Source of the DNA: Neoechinorhynchus agilis
Lineage: Eukaryota; Acanthocephala
Direction: 5' to 3'
Assembly: GCA_051530055.1 (NCBI GenBank)
Contig: CM121342.1
Span: forward strand, 6,448,001 to 6,512,000
Length of the DNA stretch: 64,000 nt
Shown: one piece after another, positions 25,201 to 36,418 of the stretch
Layout of the letters: the number at the start of each line of letters is the position of its first letter
Numbering within the stretch: position 1 is the first letter of the stretch
The notes under the pieces: generated by a model
What the model was told of the DNA's origin: nothing
Database searches by the model: none
Seen by the model: only the letters and a program-made list of their open reading frames with translations
Translations under genes and position numbers: made by a program

Positions 25201-25390
25201 TTAGACAATAATGATTCTAAAATCTTTATAAGGGAAGAGAACAACTCTTCGCCTTTTCATTATGATGAATAATAGAAGGATTTTATCCTATAATATTTAG
25301 AGAGGTAGTACAATCTCGAATCATATATTAAATCAAATCAATATCCTGGATGCAGATGTACTCTGTTTCCAGGAATTGGGAATTTCCAAC
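22235..25390 (+). mobile_element. LINE 3, 5' part (ORF1 and start of APE endonuclease), interrupted
   Basis: ORF1-like sequence is seen on both sides of a Penelope-like insertion. It includes paired zinc knuckles (CGTCAENH..., then CCNCGGNHKAFKRFC at about 24710-24800) and a Ser/Asn/Lys-rich tail. Just before 25390 the text ILDADVLCFQELG matches the first endonuclease motif of APE-type LINEs. The element then runs straight into 83-bp repeats derived from a different LINE. Reading frames are broken and the reverse transcriptase is absent. Confidence 0.75.
22553..24142 (-). mobile_element. Penelope-like retroelement, partial copy, 12-bp target duplication
   Basis: Read on the minus strand, the reverse transcriptase shows the Penelope motifs: KTHKMPE...RPIVSTINGPAYRISKLLA, SFDFQSLYTNVDTEAA, GLSMGNSLG and LRYVDDVLL. 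It continues into the linker and a GIY-YIG-type endonuclease (CVVYRMLC, then the conserved EALIVGELL region). The 12-mer ACTCCTCATTCA flanks it (22541-22552 and 24143-24154) and the host LINE text continues across, so the edges are good. Near its 3' end (22607-22631, minus) lies CTGACGA, stem GACGC/GCATC, then GAAA, the same arrangement as in palindromic insert A. The element is broken in a few places and lacks its 5' part. Confidence 0.85.
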
Positions 25391-25960
25391 AATTAGATTT
25401 ACGAAGGAGTTATCGAGTAGACTCCAGACCAAGACAGGAAAGTGGAGACTCTTGGTGCGCTCGGTAGCTCGGCACTTCGATTTACGAGGAAGCAATCTAG
25501 TAGACTCCAGACCAAGACAGGAAAGTAGAGACTCTTGGTGCGCTCCGTAGCTCGGCACTTCGATTTACGAGGAAGCAATCTAGTAGACTCCAGACCAAGA
25601 CAGGAAAGTAGAGAATCTTGGTGCGCTCCGTAGCTCGGCATTTAGATTTACGAAGGAGTTATCGAGTAGACTCCAGATCTTGGTGCGCTCCGTAGCTCGG
25701 CATTTAGATTTACGAAGGAGTTATCGAGTAGACTCCAGGCCAAGAAAGTGGAGACTTTTGGGGCGCTCGGTAGCTCGGCACTTAGATTTACGAGGAAGCA
25801 ATCTAGTAGACTCCAGACCAAGAAAGTGGAGACTCTCTTGGCTCCAGGCCAAGACAGGAAATACAAGGACTGGTGCCTTCCTGCGGCAAACCATTGGTCT
25901 CGTGATCCAAAGAGGAAAAGCAGCGAGTGTGGTCACGACCACTGAGCGTGGACGGCAGTG
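25390..25960 (+). repeat. 83-bp LINE-derived repeat, about 5.5 copies, with RLE-LINE C-terminal end
   Basis: About five and a half copies of the same 83-bp unit as at 59.3-61.1 kb, several shortened. After the last copy comes TGNTRTGAFLRQTIGL and the end of an RLE-type LINE protein (25858-25945). The unit itself translates to GALGSSALRFTRELSSRLQ-like text, which is the stretch just before that C-terminus, so the repeat arose by tandem duplication inside the LINE coding region. Since 83 is not a multiple of three, the frame shifts with each copy. Confidence 0.9.
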
Positions 25961-26236
25961 ATTGTTTAAACGTTTTGTTGTTGTGTGAAAATGAAAAAAT
26001 ATGATTCGTTTAAAAAAATCATTTATTCAAATGGTTCGTATAAATTGCTTGCTATATTTTTAAAAGAGTCAAGATCAATTTTAATAGTGTGAATAAAAAG
26101 CCTGAGACGTGTCTTAGATGTATAATAAAATAAACTGTAAAAAAAGAAAATTAAAGTACAGAAACTAAGCGACGTTCACAAAATAAATTTAAGCTTATGA
26201 ACAACATTTCGCGACATGTTTACAAAACTCCTTGGG

Positions 26237-26243
26237 TATAAAA
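26237..26243 (+). promoter_or_regulatory. TATA box of repeat gene 2
   Basis: TATAAAA in GGGTATAAAAGGGGG at the same distance from the ATG as in copy 1. Only the last 150 bp of upstream sequence (from 26151) is shared with the other copies. Sequence further out is unrelated, so this proximal part is the minimal conserved promoter. Confidence 0.8.
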
Positions 26244-26299
26244 GGGGGCAGATCGAGTCGATTAATCATTGATCATCAATTGCAAACTCGTGAACTCAA

Positions 26300-27271
26300 A
26301 TGAACTTCAACGCTCTCTTTTTTGCTTGCGCTTTAATCGCCATTGCATCCTGCTACGGAGACTGCTGTTCTCCAGCAGAATGTAGACAAAAACCAATCTG
26401 CGCTGATGAACCAGCTAAAAATATCGTTAAAACATTCAAAGTTGTGGTCCAACGAGCACCAAACAGTCCCGAAATGGCAGCTTGTAAACCGGAACCTGCC
26501 CATAGAATGAAAGCGCAAAAAGCACCAATCTGTGAACCAGCACAATTCGACGAACCGGAACCAGTTTGTCAAAGTTGTTCTCAAAGGACTTCAGCGTTCA
26601 GTCCGAAGTCAGTTTGTGAACCGAAGGAAGTCTGCGAATCGGAACCAGTTTATAAAAGATATTCTCAAAGGACATCAGGGTTTAGGCAGCAGCCAGTTTG
26701 TCAACCGGAGTCAGTTTGTGAGCCAGCACAATTCTATGAACCGCAGGAAGTTTGTCAACCGGAGTCAGTTTGTGAGCCAGCACAATTCTATGAACCGCAG
26801 GAAGTTTGTCAACCGGAGTCAGTTTGTGAGCCAGCACAATTCTATGAACCGGAGTCAGTTTGTCAACCGGAGTCAGTTTGTGAGCCAGCACAATTCTATG
26901 AACAGAAGTCAGTTTGTCAACCGGAGTCAGTTTGTGAGCCAGCACAATTCTATGAACCGGAGTCAGTTTGTCAACCGGAGTCAGTTCGTGAGCCATCGGT
27001 GAAAAGCTCGTCCTCGGCGCCAGCCGTTGCGATTCCAGCGATTCGAATAACATTCATCCAACCAAAATCGGAGATCGTGCAAAGTTCAATCCAGGAAAGT
27101 CGCGAGGACACTGTACGGAAACCGATTTGTCAGGAAAGAAGTTCCAAAATCTGTTCAAGCGGCCAAAAGCAGGGGAACGTCATTCGTAAACCAATTTCGG
27201 CTCCCTTACGTTCTTGTTACAAGAACGCTGCTGAAAACGTTTGCAATAAGTGCAACGCTTGCCGTTGTTGA
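26300..27271 (+). CDS. Secreted Cys/Pro/Glu-rich repeat protein, copy 2 (323 aa)
   Basis: It has the same architecture as copy 1: signal peptide, Cys-rich N-terminal patch, 18-residue repeats and the CNKCNACRC tail. It is 36 residues longer, exactly two additional 18-residue units, which shows that length changes by unequal exchange in whole units that keep the frame. Other differences are few (for example Gln-Glu to Gln-Lys near residue 30). TATA box, leader and poly(A) signal (27290-27295) are intact, so it is probably expressed. It lies in a duplicated block followed by a reversed RLE-type LINE. Function is inferred as in copy 1: an extracellular cross-linked structural protein. Confidence 0.85.
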   Translation: MNFNALFFACALIAIASCYGDCCSPAECRQKPICADEPAKNIVKTFKVVVQRAPNSPEMAACKPEPAHRMKAQKAPICEPAQFDEPEPVCQSCSQRTSAFSPKSVCEPKEVCESEPVYKRYSQRTSGFRQQPVCQPESVCEPAQFYEPQEVCQPESVCEPAQFYEPQEVCQPESVCEPAQFYEPESVCQPESVCEPAQFYEQKSVCQPESVCEPAQFYEPESVCQPESVREPSVKSSSSAPAVAIPAIRITFIQPKSEIVQSSIQESREDTVRKPICQERSSKICSSGQKQGNVIRKPISAPLRSCYKNAAENVCNKCNACRC

Positions 27272-28089
27272 TCTTAGAATTTTAGACTTAATAAAACTTA
27301 GTTGGCAAGTCGTGAATGTCGGGTACGCAAGTAAAATGCTATTTTTGATCTGTTTCCTTTCCAATTTTACCGAAGAACGATAAATGTTTAAAAAATTTCA
27401 ATTGTGCATAATTTTCATGATCTAATTTTCAAAAAGATGCCATTATTTTTATCCGCGACAAATTTAGATTGCAGTTTCTACTTCTTAAACTGGGCTTTTT
27501 AAAAATTAACGTTTTTCCGGCAACATTCAGCTTCTACAACCACGTTCTCCGCGGAGCTCGGATATTGCATAATTTTGAAGCGTAAACTGCTGAAATGTTC
27601 CCTAATTCCTACCTTTCAAATTTCGAATAAGTCCAAACGCTAATTTATAAACGTCTTGTGATTGGCTCTTTACATTTAATAATTTAAACTTTCGTTTAAA
27701 AATTGCAATAATGGATCACACCTTTTTTTTACACGTTTGCTAAACGAAAAACAAATCGGTTCTATAAAAAGGTTCACTTCTAATAATTTTCTTTTATACT
27801 TTATTTTAATACTCTGATGGCGTCAATCATTTGAATAACATTTTAGTTTGAAAAAAGAAAATGCTGCAGCTATGGATTGCTCGTTATATTGTCAAAAATG
27901 TTGAAGTTCGATGAACAAATCTTGAGAAAAGTTGCTTTTACGGCATTGAAAGCGACGACTAAAGTTAATGGCATTCTTCTTTATGATGTGGAAAACTGTC
28001 CATTCCGCTTAAAATCCGCCGCCTAAAGAAAGTGTTTTTTGAATGGTTTTTGTGATATCCACTATGCAATCACAATTGTCCGCCAAATT

Positions 28090-30370
28090 AGAGCTTCTCT
28101 CCTTCCTTGGCTGTCGCTATCACGTTAGCAGCAATGCCTCGTTGTACTGCGAGCGAGATATTTTGCCGCAGGAATACACCTGCTCGTTCGTCGCCTGTGG
28201 TTTCTCTGAATTTCCTTGAGAGATCTGGGCCCTTGCTAATTCCCTATATTTTCGTACCTTCCTCCCTTCCGCTGCACTGGCGGCACCTCCATCGATTTCG
28301 AGAAAGTAGGAAATGTTGCTTACTGCGATGGACGTTGCGTCCTAGAGAAGGCGTTCGCCCTCCCGCAACGGAAAGGTCGGAATTCAGTCAGGTCGACGAC
28401 CGTCTAGTCGACAAAGATTTCCGGGTTCCAAGATGTTGGGGAAGTTCGCCGTTCTCAACGCCCGAGAAATTGATCTCAGAATGGCATGAGAACCTTCCTC
28501 CTGACTTTCGGCAAACGAGACCTTGTCGCCCGAAAGCATCAACCAAAGACCCACATCGAAAGCGATGGGCGAGGTCTTAAGGACACTGCGATCCTCGTTA
28601 CCTCATCAGTAAGAAGAGTTCCCACTGATGCCAGAGGAACAGCCTCCAACCACGCCCCAGATTCTCTTGTTGAAACTGCCAACAGTCCAGCTCGGACGAC
28701 CCCATCGCGAGAACCGGAAAGTAGAGGGCTGCCCATCTTCGAGGTCTCCCTAATCAGCGTCTCCAAATCGCGCAGTACAACGGAGGGATCACCTCCCAGC
28801 GTAGCGTCAACCAAGTACCAAGCATTGAAGCTGGAATGGAGAGAGCGTGCTATTGGATTTACTGTTAGGGAGAATGCGATTGGACCGAGGGGATCTCCTT
28901 GCTGCACTCCTATTTCGGACCAAATGAGGAGGTCTTCGAAAAGTAAAGGAGTCGCCGCCCCGTAAGCATTGAGAAAATACTGGAAGGCTTCTGGTGCGTG
29001 ATCCCTAATTGCGCAGAACATGATTTCTCTATTGAGAGAGTTAAAGGCATTCTGAAAATCACACTTAAGAATCACGCACGGCTCTGAGCTTCTCGTAGCA
29101 AAGTTTCGGAGCGAGTGGACAATAGCTTCCGCCCCGCAAGATGTGCAGCAGCCCAGTTGGACTGGACGAAGTTGCTGCCCGGTTTTCTCTGTAATACGTT
29201 TGCAGAGAATTTTTCCTGCAAGTCGGCGTATCGTCGAAGATACGGCGATGGGACGAATCCCACCTTCTTTTTTTGTGAGGGCATATAATGATGCTCCGAA
29301 AAATAGGTCTTTTCCAACGCGATTCAAATCCTCTCCAGTCAGGCGGTCGACTATTCGAGAAAGCGCACTTCCTAGAGAGAGCTGCTTCACCAGTTGAAAA
29401 GGACACCATGTCCTTTAGGTGCTGAGGCCTTAGTCCGTCAAGCCCGTGACCCGAACCATTTGCAAAAGTTGAGATGGCCTTTTTAACTCTGAAATTTGAG
29501 TGGGCGTCCTGTCTTGTATGGGAGGAGATGGAATTTCAAAACTTCCGCTACTGCATGGGTGCTTTGACCGGAGTATTTGCTGTGTCCCGTTGTCTCCTTG
29601 TGCAAAACTGTTGGAGGATGACAATAACCGAACAGCCCCTCGAACATCTCCGTCCGCAAGCTTCGAAGAGACACGCTCAGTCAGTGATCGTTTTGAAAAA
29701 CGGCAGCGAAACTCTTCCTTCGTGCGTCCCTTACGAACCTCGCGGAGAATCCTTTCAAAATTGTTAAATATTTGTTCAAAGGAGGCGAACTTTTCCTTGA
29801 TTATTGATGTCAAAGACACCTTAGAATCATCACTGGTGCAAAGGACTAAGCGCGGGGCGCACAGTTCGTTTGGAAGCAATCGTTGACCAATCCCGTAAAT
29901 GCTTTGGCGACCTGATATCGTGTGCCCTTTGGGATCCGTTTCGGGACGTTCCTGGGCAGAAACCGCACGATGTCAGGTATCGAAATAGAATCAGTGGTGA
30001 TCTGAGAGGTCCCAGGCATAAACAGATCGGTTGATTGTGGTGGAGAACCAGATCCGCTACAGCGGAGATTCCGGGGACGATGGGCAAACAAAAACCCCAA
30101 ATTGGTTAATTGAAAAGACTTATCGCAAACCGGACACACCAGTAGAAACGCGTAGGAGCCCGGCAACGTTGGTCTTCTCAGGTTGAGCGCGGTTTGCGTC
30201 AGTGATTTGATGAACAGAATTTCGGCCTGGTGTCCCGATAGCGTTGGGCGTTTCCTCTTTCTTTTCACTTGGCTCATTTTGGGCGGGCAAGTTTCCGTCT
30301 TCATATTGTTGTCTAGCATCCAGGTTCCGAGCGAGGAGGCGGCATCGGTGTCGTCGGCTACTCTTCGTTC
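28090..30370 (-). mobile_element. RLE-type (R2/NeSL-like) LINE, near full-length coding region
   Basis: In order on the minus strand: an N-terminal C2H2-type finger (CPVCDKSF...AHRPRNLRC, about 30180-30110); a linker containing KLADGDVRGAVRLLSSS; then reverse transcriptase with GGIRPIAVSSTIRRLAGK, CDFQNAFNSLNRE, GVQQGDPLGPIAFSL and YLVDATLGG. The CCHC knuckle and restriction-like endonuclease end follow, as in 21060-21800. The first Asp of the YxDD box is Val here. The frame changes at about three or four places, so this copy is dead. The absence of an APE endonuclease and the presence of a zinc finger and CCHC-RLE end place it with early-branching site-prone LINEs; the exact clade is not settled. 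Confidence 0.85.
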
Positions 30371-30537
30371 AAATTAAGTTTACCTATTGAACCTTCTACG
30401 AATCTGATTTGTTGCTTTAAGCTCAAAGACCTATAAAATAACTTCTATCGAAGCCCAGATGGCACAATTTGATACGTTTTAAATTTAGCTGAGACACTAA
30501 GAGTTTAATAGGCTATTAAAGTGGGCCAAAATCAATG

Positions 30538-32468
30538 TTAGACTTTACAAATCACAGCCATTCGATCCACAGTGCCTACAATTAAATATTTGCCGTCTTT
30601 GCTAATTTCACAAGACAAAGCAGCTCTTGGCAAATCGAGTTGGAAAATCTGGCATAATCCTTTAGTCTTCCAACCTTTTACTGCTCCATCAGACCCACAT
30701 GAAACGAAATATCGACCTGTCGGGGAATAGGCAACCGACAAAGCACAACCTTCATGTCGTCCAATTTTGTGCCGTTTTCCCTCGATGGCGATCGATACAA
30801 CATCAACGGTTCCATCGGCTAAGCAGGCAACAAAGTGATCATTCTTTGGTCCGATCTGGACGCCGAGGACATCGCTGTTGAACGAATAATCTTTAACAGG
30901 TCGATCGAAACGGCGTTCGTCCCATTCAAGAACGAGTTGATCCAGGCCGCCAGTAAAGACACTGTAGTTGTTTATTGAAGTATCCACACAAGTAGCTCCG
31001 TTCTGGTGAACTGAGATCTCATAAAGTGTCTTTTGCTCTGCAATGTTCCATACTTCGAGTTTACCACGTTCATACAATGAGAATCCTCGACGTGAATCAA
31101 CGGAAACAGCAAGTGAAGCGCATGCTGGTGAGTTGGTTGTATAAAATCCAATGGTTCGAGTCGAAGGGCCCTTTAGTTCAACTTGCGCAATTTTGGAATC
31201 ACATCCACCGATTAACATGGCCGAAGAACAATTAAACATCTTTGCCGCTTTTATTAGGACGCTTTCACCAAGACAATCAATAGTGGCAACGTATTCTCCG
31301 GTTCTTAGTGTCGGATTTTGATCGCTTAAAATTGACGACAATGACCAAAGTTTCAATGAAGGTCCACCCAGCGAATAGGCGTAATCGATAGACAGATTTA
31401 CCGAACGCAATTGGACAACAAAAACAACAACTAAAATTTACAAAAGCATTTAAAAACAATTATAAATGACACATTGGAATTTGTGCACCGGTATCCATTT
31501 TTAAAAATGAAAAATATTTTACGAAAAAATATCACGTTTAACCCGAAGAAACATTAGCAATGGGGGCGGAGAAATGGGTTTAAAAATCATAAAAATACAA
31601 TAAAATATTCGGTTAATTTTTTTGTAAAGAAAAAAGTGCATTCAGCGAACCTACCGTTTAGAGCAGGTGAGAAAGCAACGGCATTCACGCATCTCTCATG
31701 ATTGAGATTGATTATCTTAACGAGTTTCTTAACATCACAAGTTTGATCCTTTTGTGGATGCAGGCAGTCGGTAGTCGATTTGACAGAGTAATCCAAAGCT
31801 AATCCGCCATCTTCTTTATTATCCGCTTCTACACTTTTTCCTTCCTCCCGAACTTGTCTCAATTGATCGACGTAACTGAAAAACCGTTGGCTCGGTACAA
31901 AATCAGATTTGGTTTGTTCAATATTCGGTGCACTTTCACACTTGATTTTGCTACCGAGTTTACGTCCTTGATTACGCTGAGGTCGCAATTGATTAACAAA
32001 ATGTTCATTCGAAGGAAACCTTGCACGTTGATCGGTGCGGATTGTTGATGGAATATTTGAAGATCCTTGATTGCTGGAGGTCAGTTGACCACTATTTGGT
32101 GCCGACGGATTATTACATGAAGTGTTATGTTGCATTGCAATTAAATTGTCTCGTCTTGAATGAATTAAGTCTGTATCGAGGACACGTTTACACAAATCAA
32201 CTTCCTTTTCTACTTGATCTATCATTTCATTCGGCAAATTGGACTTTATATCTTCACAAAGTTTAAGAAGATTGCTCGTAGTTGCTCGCCTAATCACCAG
32301 CGCTTGTGAAAGCTTATCCGAAACACCTTTATAAGTAAAGACGTCTTTAGCCATCCTTTCATTTTTGGATCGTAAATCATTGCAATACTGAGACAAAATA
32401 ATCATTTCTCGGCGAACCTGGTCAATGGTATCGTTCAAAGTTTTAAAAAAATCCATTTTTGAAAACAT
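30538..32468 (-). CDS. gro: Groucho/TLE transcriptional co-repressor, divergent (about 568 aa)
   Basis: Two exons join cleanly: 32468-31655, a 224-nt intron starting GTAGGT, then 31430-30538, for 568 codons. The N-terminal 100 residues match the helical Q (tetramerisation) domain: FFKTLNDTIDQVRREM, then LCEDIKSNLPNEMIDQVEKEV. A Ser/Pro/Asn-rich, poorly conserved middle follows (about 110-250). From KIINLNHERCVNAV onward come WD40 repeats that align with the Groucho propeller: SPACASLAVSVDSRRGFSL, WNIAEQKTLYEISVHQ, TGGLDQLVLEWDER, HEGCALSVAYSPTGRYFVSC, ALSCEISKDGKYLIVGT. The family is nuclear and binds DNA-bound repressors through the propeller. It is short compared with the usual 700 or so residues and strongly diverged. 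Its first exon tip was copied to 11.6 kb. The start codon lies about 50 bp from the LINE 2 insertion. Confidence 0.85.
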
Positions 32469-32515
32469 TTAATTTTTGAACAGCGATTGAATGGACGACT
32501 ATGCGAACAACGCAT

Positions 32516-35500
32516 TGACGACCATTGGAGTTATGTGTGCGAAACAGGCTGTTGTGCGGCGGAGGGTGGCGAACGAGAATTCCCGTGCCTCCGGACATTC
32601 GGAATCAACTTCTCAGCGATCAAAACAGTAAGCACTTCGTGGAGGTGCCTTCAAAAAGATGGCCCAATACGATAAGAATCGAAGCAAATCCAATACAACC
32701 CAGAGAAGAGCTACACAGACGTTATCTGGCTCCGTGGCTCAAATCCTTTAAGGATGATATCCATCGTATTTCATCCATCAGCTATTTCGGAGGAATATTG
32801 AAAATCAGGTTTATAGCAGCGGATTTTATGAAGGCTTTTCTGGCCTTCACCAAGGAAAACTGCAACCTTGCAGGTGTGGCAATTTCGAACACAAGTTATG
32901 AATCAACCTTTATCGTTTCTGGGCTATCTCCAGATATTGATGATGCAGATAAGATAACGTTCGAGGAAAAATTCGGAGTCAAATTGCTCTTTTTCCTGAA
33001 GTCATTAAGAACGGGGAAGTTTATTCCCAAAGCTATTGTTAAAGCAGCGGTCGAACGGAGGGACGCACTTTGCACTGAGCGATCCTTCTTTTAAATCAAT
33101 GGAGGTTAAATTTACTTCAAACGGGATTTCGCGTTACGACGACTATTACTTTCCTCGGTGCAGTGGGTGTCAATGTTGGGGACATTGGGAGCAGAGGTGC
33201 CCGTCCAAGGTCACGCGATGCGCTTTTTGTGGCCAAGACCACCACAGTACCAAATTTGAGAAAAAGAAAAGCCACTGCTCAAACTGCGATCGAGATGGAC
33301 ATTGTGCGTTCTCGACGAATTGTGAAGCATTTAAGGAATATGTTGGGTGGGCGAGACTGCTTGGATCCAAGGGAAATAATTCATCCGACAAGTTGGAATA
33401 CGACAAAGGACAAACCCATAAGAGGATCTGCCACAACCAATACAACCATAGAAACATACCCAAGGCAACAACTGGGTACATCCAAAGATGTTAATAATCT
33501 ACGAACGACTTATGATGACACCTTGGAAAAGAAGTTGCCTGATTTCTCCGCTAAAATCCTCGACATGGTCGATCTACGAATCACCGCGGCCATTCAGGGT
33601 CTTGAGAGGAGACTGTCTGCCCAGTTAAACGGTCTCATCGAAACTCTCTCGACAGAATTCATAGATATTCAGATCGCGACCGGGGTAGCTCCAGCACCCT
33701 GCAAACGCAGTCGAGCACTGGTTTCAAGTAGCAACGGTGTAGACGATGTGAATATGTGCGAGGCCGAGGAGTTCGTAACATCATAAGCGACTGGCGGGGT
33801 CCAAAATCTCATCAAGGGTAGGTCTCAATGGAATTGAGAATTGCGCAGTGGAACGCAGGCGGGCTTCTGGGTACGATTTTTCTTTGCAGATGACCCATCA
33901 AGGTCTATATTCTATCAATCCAAAGGGGTTCCTCAAGGCTCACCTTTATCACCCATACTTTTTTGCTTGGCAACTCAATTTTTGATTAAAAATTGTAAGA
34001 TTTGTCGTAGCGTCACTATGCACGCCGATGACCTTACTGTAGTTATCAAAGAGTTAAATTATTTGAGAGCACGTGCGAAACTGGCTGCCGTGCTGAACTT
34101 TTTAAAATCTCACCTACCTCATATGGGTCTCTCTTTGAATCAAGACGAAATTTTTAATCAAATCTAAATCTCGAGTGGGTAAGAAGAACATCCGCGATTA
34201 TATCAAGGATTTCTTTTGGGTTAGATTTCGACCCTGCTTATAAGAAACTTGATATTTTAGGTTATACTTTCACTAATAACCTTTCGCCCGCCTCCGATAT
34301 ACACAAGATGGAAAAACTTTTAAGGACAGCCAGAGTTAAGGCGAGACGCGCCGCTCGTATTAGGCTCAGCGCCAAGATATGCAAAGTAATATGGTGCTCT
34401 TGGGCTATTTCAGGCCTAGTTTTTTATTCCAGAGGAAGGCCTCCAGAACAACGCCTAAAATTCCGCTGTGTATTCTTGAAAACCCTGTCGAGACTACCCT
34501 TTGAGTGGATTTCCTCAGCAGACTGGGCCAATAAATCCATGCAGTGGATCGGATTATGACTTCCAAAAACGGATAGTAACTAGTATAGAATGTTGCTTCA
34601 GTTATTCAGCGACAACGGTCGATCCATGGTTTGCCTTTGCGAATAATTTTTTTAATATTTTTGGGTTAGATTTCGACCCTGCTTATAAGAAGCTTGATAT
34701 TTTAGGTTATACTTTCACTAATAACCTTTCGCCCGCCTCCGATATACACAAGATGAAAAAACTTTTAAAGACAGCCAGAGTTAAGGCGAGACGGCCGCTC
34801 GTATTAGGCTTAGCGCCAAGATATGCAAAGTAATATGGTGCTCTTGGGCTATTTCAGGCCTAGTTTTTTATTCCAGAGGAAGGCCTCCAGAACAACGCCT
34901 AAAATTCCGCTGTGTATTCTTGAAAATCCTGTCGAGACTACCCTTTGAGTGGATTTCCTCAGCAGACTGGGCCAATAAATCCATGCAGTGGATCGGATTA
35001 TGACTTCCAAAAACGGATAGTAACTATAGAATGTTGCTTCAGTTATTCAGCGACAGCGTTCGATCCATGGTTTGCCTTTGCGAATAATTTTTTTAATGGA
35101 TTTTTGGGTTAGATTTCGACCCTGCTTATAAGAAGCTTGATATTTTAGGTTATACTTTCACTAATAACCTTCGCCCGCCTCCGATATACACAAGATGAAA
35201 AAACTTTTAAAGACAGCCAGAGTTAAGGCGAGACGGCCGCTCGTATTGGCTAGCGCCAAGATATGCAAAGTAATATGGTGCTCTTGGGCTATTTCAGGCC
35301 TAGTTTTTTATTCCAGAGGAAGGCCTCCAGAACAACGCCTAAAATTCCGCTGTGTATTCTTGAAAATCCTGTCGAGACTACCCTTTGAGTGGATTTCCTC
35401 AGCAGACTGGGCCAAAAATCCATGCAGTGGATCGGATTATGACTTCCAAAAACGGATAGTAACTAGTAGAATGTTGCTTCAGTTATTCAGCGACAGCGTC

Positions 35501-35958
35501 GATCCATGTTTGCCTTTGGAATAATTTTTTTAATATTTTTGGGTTAGATTTCACCCGCTTATAAAAGCTTGATATTTTAGGTTATACTTTCACTAATAAC
35601 CTTCGCCCGCCTCCGATATACACAAGATGAAAAAACTTTTAAAGACAGCCAGAGTTAAGGCGAGACGGCCGCTCGTATTGGCTAGCGCCAAGATATGCAA
35701 AGTAATATGGTGCTCTTGGGCTATTTCAGGCCTAGTTTTTTATTCCAGAGGAAGGCCTCCAGAACAACGCCTAAAATTCCGCTGTGTATTCTTGAAAATC
35801 CTGTCGAGATCCCTTTGAGTGATTTCCTCAGCAGACTGGGCCAAAAATCCATGCAGTGGATCGGATTTGACTCAAAAACGGATATAACTATAGAATGTTG
35901 CTTGGTTATTCAGCGACAACGTTCGATCCATGGTTTGCCTTTGACGAATAAATTTTTT
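32516..35958 (+). mobile_element. LINE 2 (jockey/CR1-like) inserted in the Groucho / repeat-gene intergenic region
   Basis: ORF1 (about 32525-33786) carries an RRM-like part and three knuckles (CSGCQCWGHWEQRC, CAFCGQDHH, CSNCDRDGHCAFSTNC). ORF2 begins at about 33828 with LRIAQWNAGGLLG, the first APE endonuclease motif, but jumps within about 15 codons to reverse transcriptase (GVPQGSPLSPILF, then HADDLTVV), so most of the endonuclease and half of the RT are missing. The region after the RT is amplified (34190-35940). The host string GAACAACGCATTGA occurs at the left edge and, as GAAAACGCATTGA, at the right edge, a likely 14-bp target duplication. The same string continues uninterrupted in the inverted copy at 22.2 kb. 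Confidence 0.85.
34190..35940 (+). repeat. LINE 2 C-terminal coding region in four tandem copies, about 440-bp unit
   Basis: The string GGTTAGATTTCGACC begins units near 34217, 34660, 35107 and 35542. Each copy encodes DPAYKKLDILGYTFTNN, then KKLLKTARVKARRPLVL, then SRGRPPEQRLKFRCVF, which is normal LINE sequence downstream of the polymerase. Copies differ by small indels and grow more ragged toward the right. The single-copy form is seen at the end of LINE 1 (18170-18620). Confidence 0.9.
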
Positions 35959-36355
35959 TTGAAAACGCATTGAACGTTTGATAATACCACAAAAATAATT
36001 TCTACATGAAGTTGATTGAAAAAAGATGCATTTAAATCTGAGAGAAATTCCAATTCTTAAATGCGTCGACTTTTTTAAGAATCCTGCAAAGTCAGCAATT
36101 CTTAAGCATTTTAACTTTTTGTTTTGTCTTCTACTTATCATAGAGATTTTGAAACCAAAATGAATTTGAAAAAGTTGAAAAACTGCACAAATCATATCGA
36201 AAAGACGTGAAAAATCAACGATTATATAAAGCCATAAATCGAAGTTAAATAAAATGCACGGAAATAAACTTAAAGTACAGAAACTAAGCGGCGTTTACAA
36301 AATAAATTTAAGCTTATGAACAACATTTCGCGACATGTTTACAAAACTCCTTGGG

Positions 36356-36362
36356 TATAAAA
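36356..36362 (+). promoter_or_regulatory. TATA box of repeat gene 3
   Basis: TATAAAA in the same context and spacing as in copies 1 and 2. The whole 470-bp upstream region (35945-36418) is shared with gene 1. Confidence 0.8.
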
Positions 36363-36418
36363 GGGGGCAGATCGAGTCGATTAATAATTGATCATCAATT
36401 GCAAACTCGTGAACTCAA

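Larger units (their letters stand above)
26151..28730 (+). repeat. Segmental duplication, copy 2
   Basis: Partner of 19229-21690. The near identity over 2.3 kb, including non-coding spacer (27296-28090, where I see no gene), implies a recent duplication or gene conversion. The left edge at TTAAAGTACAG is sharp. Confidence 0.9.
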
